DNA of 5,391 bases, from contig DGFE01000191.1 of NCBI GenBank assembly GCA_002391525.1, forward strand, positions 10,975 to 16,365. Direction: 5' to 3'. Under the pieces are notes generated by a model. The model made no database searches. It was given only the letters and a program-made list of their open reading frames with translations, and was not told the origin of the DNA. Both the position numbers and the translations under genes were made by a program. Of the stretch, positions 1 to 5,391 are shown in pieces. This DNA is from Competibacteraceae bacterium UBA3908 (lineage in GTDB: Bacteria > Pseudomonadota > Gammaproteobacteria > Competibacterales > Competibacteraceae). The stretch's first letter is position 1. The number at the start of each line of letters is the position of its first letter.

Positions 1-11
1 CCCCCCGTTTG

Positions 12-42
12 GCCGGAACGTAATCCGGCGCGCAACCGCGCC
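12..42 (+). repeat. Two overlapping, mutually exclusive GC-rich hairpins in the sucA leader
   Basis: GCCGGA (12-17) pairs perfectly with TCCGGC (24-29) around a 6-nt loop. GGCGCG (27-32) pairs perfectly with CGCGCC (37-42) around the loop CAAC. The two stems share bases 27-29, so both cannot form fully at once. Neither is followed by a T-run, so neither looks like a classical intrinsic terminator. They could be the end of an upstream transcription unit or leader structure, but short GC-rich stems also arise by chance in DNA of this composition. Confidence 0.35.
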
Positions 43-98
43 CTGCCCCAAGGCGCAGCCCTCCCCGCGACGAGTTTTCGTGGAGATCCTTCAACATC

Positions 99-103
99 GG
101 GAG
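99..103 (+). promoter_or_regulatory. Possible ribosome binding site of sucA (long spacing)
   Basis: GGGAG at 99-103 is the best Shine-Dalgarno match before the sucA ATG at 117. The 13-nt spacer is longer than the usual 5-9 nt, so initiation may be moderate or may use another element. No better start codon is visible: the protein N-terminus from this ATG matches the family. Confidence 0.45.
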
Positions 104-116
104 TTGGTAACCGTCA

Positions 117-2942
117 ATGAACACACTCATCGAGCAGTTTCGCCAAAGTTCGCCGTTGTTCGGCGGCAATGCGGCGTTTATAGAAGAACTGTACGAAAGC
201 TTTCTGAGCGATCCCGAGTCGGTCAGCGAAAACTGGCGGCGCTATTTCCGCGGCTTGCAGGTCCAGGTCCAGGGCGCCCGGGATGTCGCGCACGGGCCGA
301 TTCGCGACTCCTTCGCGCAATTGGCGCTGCGCCCGCAAGCCGGCGTGGGACGCGCGCTGGGACTCAGTCCCGAGGCCGCCGAGAAGCAGGCGGCGGTACT
401 GCGCATCATCAACGCCTACCGCACCCGGGGCCACAAAGCCGCCGATCTCGATCCGCTGCGCCTGCGCGAGCGTCCACCGGTCCCGGAACTGGACCCCGGT
501 TACCATGGCCTGAGCGAGGCCGACATGAACACCTCGTTCAACACCGGTTCGCTGGTGGCGCCCTCGCAATGGACGCTGCGCGAGATCCTGAGCCTGATCC
601 GCGACGTGTACGTCGGCACCATCGGTTCCGAGTACATGCACATCAATGAAACCGCCGAGAAGCGCTGGATTCAGAAACGGCTGGAAGGTCAGCGCGCCCG
701 GCTGGAGCTGAGTCTGGCTCAGCGCAGGGACTTGTTGCACTGGCTGGTGGCCGCCGAAGGTCTGGAGCGTTACTTGCACACCCGCTACGTCGGTCAGAAG
801 CGGTTCTCGCTGGAGGGCGGCGACAGCCTGATCCCGATGATGGACGAACTGATCCAGCGGGCCGGTGCCCAGGGCGTACAGGAAATCGTCATCGGCATGG
901 CCCACCGCGGCCGGCTGAACGTGCTGGTCAACATCATCGGCAAGTCGCCCGGCGAACTGTTCGAGGAATTCGAAGGCAAGCGCCGGGTCGGCAGTGCTGG
1001 CGACGTGAAGTATCACATGGGCTTCTCCTCGGACGTGGAAACGCCTGGAGGGCCGGTGCATCTGGCGCTGGCGTTCAACCCCTCGCATCTGGAAATCGTC
1101 AATCCGGTGGTCGAGGGTTCGGTGCGCGCCCGCATGGAGCGGCGGCGGCAACCTGGCGCCGAAGTCCCGCCCTTCAACACGGTGATGCCGGTGCTGATCC
1201 ACGGCGACGCCGCCTTCGCCGGCCAGGGCGTGAACATGGAAACCTTCCAGTTCTCGCAGGTGCGCGGCTACCGCACCGGCGGCACCGTCCATATCGTCAT
1301 CAACAACCAGATCGGCTTTACCACCAGCAATCCGCTGGACACCCGCTCGGCGCTGTACTGCACCGACGTGGCCAAGATGGTGCAGGCGCCGATCTTCCAC
1401 GTGAACGGCGACGATCCCGAGGCGGTGCTGTTCGTCACTCGGCTGGCGGTCGAGTACCGGATGACCTTCAACAAGGACGTGGTCATCGACATGATCTGCT
1501 ATCGCCGGCTGGGCCACAACGAGGCCGACGAACCCGCCGCGACCCAGCCGATGATGTACAAGAAGATCCGGGCGCGGAAAACCACTGCCACCCTGTACGC
1601 CGAGCGGCTGATCGCCGAGGGCGTGATCGCCGAGCAGGAGTTCCAGGACATGCAGGCGCAATATCGCGCCGATCTCGACGCCGGGCGCCAGGTCTCGCGG
1701 CCGACTCTGCCGCCGGCGACAGGGCCGTACACCATCGACTGGTCGCCGTTCAAGAACGAAGACTGGCGCTTGCCGGTTCCCACCGCCGTGCCGCTGGCCA
1801 GGATTCGCGATCTGTCCGAACGGATGCTGCGGTTGCCGGAAGGCTTCGAGTTGCACCCGCGCGTGGCCAAGATCATGGATGACCGCCGCAAGATGGCCGC
1901 CGGCGCGCTGCCGCTGGACTGGGGTTTCGCCGAGAACATGGCCTACGCCACCCTGCTCGAGGAAGGCTACCAGGTGCGCGTTTCCGGCCAGGACTGCGGC
2001 CGCGGCACGTTCTTCCACCGCCACGCCGTGCTGCACAATCAGAAGGACGGTGGCAGCTACACGCCGCTGGCCAACCTTTATCCGGACCAGCCAACCTTCA
2101 TCGTCATCGACTCCATTCTCTCCGAGGAGGCGGTGCTGGGCTTCGAATACGGTTACGCTACCGCCGAGCCGAACGGCCTGATCGTCTGGGAAGGGCAATT
2201 CGGCGATTTCGCCAACGGCGCCCAGGTGGTGATCGACCAGTTCATCACCTCCGGTCAGACCAAGTGGGACCGGAGGTGTGGGCTGGTGATGCTGCTGCCG
2301 CACGGGTTCGAGGGCCAGGGACCCGAGCATTCCTCGGCCCGGCTGGAGCGCTATCTGCAACTGTGCGCCGAGCAGAACATTCAGGTGGTGGTGCCCTCGA
2401 CTCCGGCCCAGTGCTTCCACATGCTGCGCCGGCAGATGAAGCGCGGTTTCCGCAAGCCGCTGATCGTCATGAGTCCCAAGAGCCTGCTGCGCCACCGGCT
2501 GGCGGTGAACAGCCTGGAGGATCTGACCGAGGGCGGCTTTCAGGAGGTCATCCCGGAAATCGATCCGCACGATCCGGCCAGGATCACCCGGCTGGTGTTC
2601 TGCAGCGGCAAGGTCTATTACGATTTGCTGGAGACCCGCCGCGAGCGGAAGCTGGACCACGTCGCCATCGTCCGCATCGAGCAACTCTACCCGTTTCCGC
2701 AGGCGCTCTATAACGCGCAGGTGGAGCGATATCCCAACGTTGCCGAGATCGTCTGGTGTCAGGAAGAACCCATGAATCAGGGGGCTTGGTTTGAGAGCCT
2801 CCACCATCTGGAGCGGGGTCTGCCGCCGCGTCTCAAGATCCGCTACGCTGGCCGGCCGCATTCGGCGTCGCCGGGCACGGGTTACTACAGCGTCCATGTC
2901 GAGCAGCAGCAAAGACTCGTCAACGAGGCCCTGGGCCAGTAA
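117..2942 (+). CDS. sucA: 2-oxoglutarate dehydrogenase, E1 component (thiamine diphosphate-dependent)
   Basis: E1 of the cytoplasmic 2-oxoglutarate dehydrogenase complex. It decarboxylates 2-oxoglutarate on ThDP and succinylates the lipoyl arm of SucB. The protein has 941 residues, close to E. coli SucA (about 933). Residues 1-45 ([20 protein letters not shown]) are the family's N-terminal segment, which contacts E2. H263 in [11 protein letters not shown] and H300 in KYHMGF match the conserved active-site histidines. The ThDP/Mg site runs from GDAAFAGQG (363-371, D364) to NNQIGF (396-401), followed by SNPLDTRS and [12 protein letters not shown] (462-473). The transketolase-like pyrimidine domain begins near [11 protein letters not shown] (601-611) and includes [19 protein letters not shown] and [13 protein letters not shown] (691-703). 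The C-terminal domain carries [10 protein letters not shown] (882-891). The ATG at 117 gives the expected N-terminus; the stop is TAA. No frameshift or missing key residue is visible. sucB follows after 50 nt, probably on the same mRNA. The bacterial homodimeric architecture separates it from E1 of branched-chain complexes. Confidence 0.98.
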   Translation: MNTLIEQFRQSSPLFGGNAAFIEELYESFLSDPESVSENWRRYFRGLQVQVQGARDVAHGPIRDSFAQLALRPQAGVGRALGLSPEAAEKQAAVLRIINAYRTRGHKAADLDPLRLRERPPVPELDPGYHGLSEADMNTSFNTGSLVAPSQWTLREILSLIRDVYVGTIGSEYMHINETAEKRWIQKRLEGQRARLELSLAQRRDLLHWLVAAEGLERYLHTRYVGQKRFSLEGGDSLIPMMDELIQRAGAQGVQEIVIGMAHRGRLNVLVNIIGKSPGELFEEFEGKRRVGSAGDVKYHMGFSSDVETPGGPVHLALAFNPSHLEIVNPVVEGSVRARMERRRQPGAEVPPFNTVMPVLIHGDAAFAGQGVNMETFQFSQVRGYRTGGTVHIVINNQIGFTTSNPLDTRSALYCTDVAKMVQAPIFHVNGDDPEAVLFVTRLAVEYRMTFNKDVVIDMICYRRLGHNEADEPAATQPMMYKKIRARKTTATLYAERLIAEGVIAEQEFQDMQAQYRADLDAGRQVSRPTLPPATGPYTIDWSPFKNEDWRLPVPTAVPLARIRDLSERMLRLPEGFELHPRVAKIMDDRRKMAAGALPLDWGFAENMAYATLLEEGYQVRVSGQDCGRGTFFHRHAVLHNQKDGGSYTPLANLYPDQPTFIVIDSILSEEAVLGFEYGYATAEPNGLIVWEGQFGDFANGAQVVIDQFITSGQTKWDRRCGLVMLLPHGFEGQGPEHSSARLERYLQLCAEQNIQVVVPSTPAQCFHMLRRQMKRGFRKPLIVMSPKSLLRHRLAVNSLEDLTEGGFQEVIPEIDPHDPARITRLVFCSGKVYYDLLETRRERKLDHVAIVRIEQLYPFPQALYNAQVERYPNVAEIVWCQEEPMNQGAWFESLHHLERGLPPRLKIRYAGRPHSASPGTGYYSVHVEQQQRLVNEALGQ

Positions 2943-2976
2943 GCCGTGGTCCAGACTCGAGAACAACCCGAAACCA

Positions 2977-2982
2977 AAGGGA
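2977..2982 (+). promoter_or_regulatory. Ribosome binding site of sucB
   Basis: AAGGGA lies 10 nt upstream of the sucB ATG at 2993, in an A-rich and probably unstructured sucA-sucB spacer. It supports this ATG, which also gives the expected lipoyl-domain N-terminus. Confidence 0.65.
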
Positions 2983-2992
2983 AACAAATAAA

Positions 2993-4258
<1,266 letters not shown>

Positions 4259-4269
4259 GCGGCGCGCGG

Positions 4270-4314
4270 CGGGGCGGCGCATCAACGGCTCCCGGGCCGC
4301 CGCCGCCCTGTTTT
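4270..4314 (+). terminator. Probable intrinsic terminator or attenuator after sucB
   Basis: GGGCGGCG (4272-4279) pairs perfectly with CGCCGCCC (4301-4308). A flanking G-U pair (4271/4309) and C-G pair (4270/4310) extend the stem. Inside, CGGC (4286-4289) pairs with GCCG (4296-4299) around a 6-nt loop, giving a two-part hairpin. Four T residues follow directly (4311-4314). The stem starts 12 nt after the sucB stop. The T-run is short, so termination may be partial, which would let some transcripts continue into lpd. Confidence 0.6.
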
Positions 4315-4348
4315 CCGTCCCGGCGACCGGTCAAAAGCTCATCAGATT

Positions 4349-4376
4349 GCGTCCGTCGTCAAACGACGGCGGACGC
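4349..4376 (+). repeat. Strong bulged hairpin upstream of lpd
   Basis: An 11-bp stem forms from CCGTCGT (4353-4359) with ACGACGG (4363-4369), capped by the loop CAA (4360-4362), and from GCGT (4349-4352) with ACGC (4373-4376). Three unpaired bases, 4370-4372, form a bulge; an equivalent pairing moves the bulge to 4368-4370. No T-run follows, so this is not a classical terminator. It ends 10 nt before the lpd Shine-Dalgarno sequence, where it could act as an mRNA 5'-end stabiliser, a processing site or a dispersed palindromic repeat. The hexamer GATTGC occurs on both sides (4345-4350, 4378-4383). Confidence 0.6.
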
Positions 4377-4386
4377 GGATTGCAAC

Positions 4387-4391
4387 GGGGA
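4387..4391 (+). promoter_or_regulatory. Ribosome binding site of lpd
   Basis: GGGGA ends 4 nt before the ATG at 4396. It supports this start, which yields the canonical N-terminus MAKTYDVVVIGGGPAG. Confidence 0.6.
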
Positions 4392-4395
4392 AAGT

Positions 4396-5372
4396 ATGGC
4401 TAAGACTTACGATGTGGTTGTCATCGGCGGCGGTCCCGCCGGTTACGTGGCGGCGATCCGCTGCGCGCAACTCGGTCTGGAAACCGCCTGCGTGGAAAAA
4501 TGGATCAACTTCAAGGGCGATCCGGCCCTGGGCGGCACCTGCCTGAACGTGGGTTGCATCCCCTCCAAGACCCTGCTCGAATCGTCCGAACAGTACCATC
4601 ATCTCAAGGGAGGCATGGAAAATCACGGCATCCACGTCGAGGGCGTCCGGCTGGATCTCGACAAGATGATGGCCCGCAAGGAGGACATCGTCCTGCAGCT
4701 GACCAACGGCATCGGTGCGCTGTTCAAGGCCAACGGCGTCGACTGGTTGCAGGGCCACGGCAAGCTGCTGGCCGACCGGCAGGTGGAAATCACCCATCGC
4801 GACGGTTCGGTGGACATGGTCAACGCCGATCACGTCATCATCGCCACCGGTTCCAAACCGATTGAAATCGGCGCCGCGCCGGTGGACAACGCCGAGGGAT
4901 TGATCGTGGACTCGACCGGCGCCCTGGATTTCCGCAAGGTGCCCGAGACCCTCGGGGTGATCGGGGCCGGCGTGATCGGGCTGGAACTGGGCAGCGTATG
5001 GAACCGGCTGGGCGCCAAGGTCGTCATGCTGGAAGCGGTCGAGGATTTTCTGGCCCTGGCCGATCAGCAGATCGCCCGCGACGCCTTGCGCCAGTTCAAG
5101 AAACAAGGGCTGGACATCCGGTTGGGCACCCGCGTGATCGCGACCCGGAAAACCGGGAACGGGGTCGAAGTTCACTTCAAGGATCAGGATGGCGAGCACC
5201 AGCTGACCTTCGAGAAGCTGTTGGTCTCGGTCGGTCGCCGGCCCAACACCGACAATGTCGCCGCGCCCGAGGCCGATCTGTTGTTCGACGAACGCGGCTG
5301 CATCCACGTCGATGACGCCTGCGAGACCAACCTGCCGGGCGTATATGCCATCGGCGACGTGGCGCGTGGGCC
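4396..5372 (+). CDS. lpd: Dihydrolipoyl dehydrogenase, E3 component (3' truncated by contig end)
   Basis: E3 flavoprotein that re-oxidises the dihydrolipoyl arm of SucB, passing electrons through a redox disulfide and FAD to NAD+. About 325 of roughly 475 residues are present. The FAD-binding motif GGGPAG is at 11-16 and the redox-active disulfide in GGTCLNVGCIPSK uses C49 and C54. ATGSKP is at 150-155. The NAD-binding motif GAGVIGLE is at 190-197. GRRPNT (280-285) and the second FAD motif GVYAIGDVARGP (315-326) close the visible part. The interface/dimerisation domain with the catalytic His-Glu pair is missing because the sequence ends. Family members continue after this point with a segment like MLAHKA, but here the frame reads CLLYTS, which is translated adapter. 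The insert before the disulfide (WINFKGDPALGG) is typical of the sucAB-linked proteobacterial type. The gene sits 137 nt after sucB, so its product most likely serves this complex, and perhaps pyruvate dehydrogenase or glycine cleavage too. Confidence 0.95.
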
Positions 5373-5391
5373 CTGTCTCTTATACACATCT
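5373..5391. other. Sequencing adapter remnant (Tn5/Nextera mosaic end)
   Basis: The final 19 bases, CTGTCTCTTATACACATCT, are exactly the Tn5 transposase mosaic-end sequence used in Nextera-type libraries, in the orientation found at the 3' end of reads. They begin abruptly within the conserved GDVARGP region of lpd and replace the expected coding sequence. This is library-derived sequence left at a contig end, not a genomic transposon. The first C (5373) could also be genomic by coincidence. Confidence 0.96.

Larger units (their letters stand above)
1..116. other. Non-coding leader upstream of sucA
   Basis: This 116-nt stretch before sucA shows no supportable coding sequence. A frame open from the left edge stops at TAA 21-23 with the residues PRLAGT. 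That does not resemble the C-terminus of SdhB, the usual upstream neighbour in proteobacterial sdh-suc clusters, but it is too short to judge. The stretch holds two overlapping inverted repeats (12-29 and 27-42), listed separately. I see no convincing -35/-10 pair, so whether sucA has its own promoter here or is read through from upstream genes is undetermined. Confidence 0.6.
4259..4395. other. sucB-lpd intergenic region with two hairpins
   Basis: This 137-nt spacer is much longer than the 50-nt sucA-sucB gap. It contains a terminator-like hairpin (4270-4314), a second bulged hairpin (4349-4376) and the lpd ribosome binding site. I find no small gene and no clear promoter hexamers. The arrangement suggests lpd expression may be partly uncoupled from sucAB, by attenuation, mRNA processing or an unseen promoter. 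Confidence 0.6.

Noticed and set aside
1..23. End of an upstream gene (e.g. sdhB) finishing at TAA 21-23
   Set aside because: Only six residues (PRLAGT) are available and they do not resemble a known SdhB C-terminus. The evidence is too thin to call a gene.
114..2987. A very long minus-strand open frame (957 codons) opposite sucA
   Set aside because: It is in codon register with sucA, so its stops could only arise from sense codons TTA, CTA or TCA, which this GC-rich gene avoids. The translation is low-complexity (rich in H, Q, G, R, V, D) and matches no family I recognise, while the + strand encodes an intact SucA.
4342..5307. Minus-strand open frame opposite lpd
   Set aside because: It is codon-aligned antisense to lpd, ends inside the intergenic hairpin region and has no recognisable domain.
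5177..5389. Minus-strand frames starting with MCIRDR and MYKRQ at the right edge
   Set aside because: Their start codons lie in the adapter sequence at 5373-5391, so they are artefacts.
5373..5391. A genomic Tn5/IS50 transposon end
   Set aside because: The sequence is the engineered 19-bp mosaic end used in library preparation, it sits exactly at the contig terminus, and no transposase or target duplication is present.

Overview
The window is an ordinary core-metabolism segment. It carries the genes of the 2-oxoglutarate dehydrogenase complex (TCA cycle), all on the + strand in the order E1-E2-E3: sucA (117-2942, complete), sucB/odhB (2993-4258, complete) and lpd (4396 to the right edge, 3' truncated). 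High GC content, strong GC bias at third codon positions, and proteins that read like proteobacterial OGDH components (SucA 941 aa, single-lipoyl SucB 421 aa, Lpd of the sucAB-linked type) suggest a gammaproteobacterium or a close proteobacterial relative. The sucA-sucB-lpd order fits a Pseudomonas-like layout rather than E. coli, where lpd sits with aceEF. I cannot name a genus.

Layout: 1-116 is a non-coding leader with two overlapping GC-rich inverted repeats and no recognisable gene end or convincing promoter. sucA and sucB are separated by 50 nt, which suggests one transcript. sucB and lpd are separated by 137 nt containing two separate hairpins. The first (4270-4314) looks like an intrinsic terminator or attenuator. 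The second (4349-4376) is a strong bulged hairpin just upstream of the lpd ribosome binding site. These are the only real signs of regulation in the window.

How the genes work together: SucA decarboxylates 2-oxoglutarate on thiamine diphosphate and passes the succinyl group to the lipoyl-lysine of SucB. SucB transfers it to CoA. Lpd re-oxidises the dihydrolipoyl arm through FAD and a redox disulfide, producing NADH.

The last 19 bases (5373-5391) are exactly the Tn5/Nextera mosaic-end adapter sequence. They are a sequencing artefact, not genome. True sequence ends at about 5372, inside lpd, and the apparent Lpd tail and two minus-strand reading frames that begin there are chimeric. I found no undescribed biological system here.
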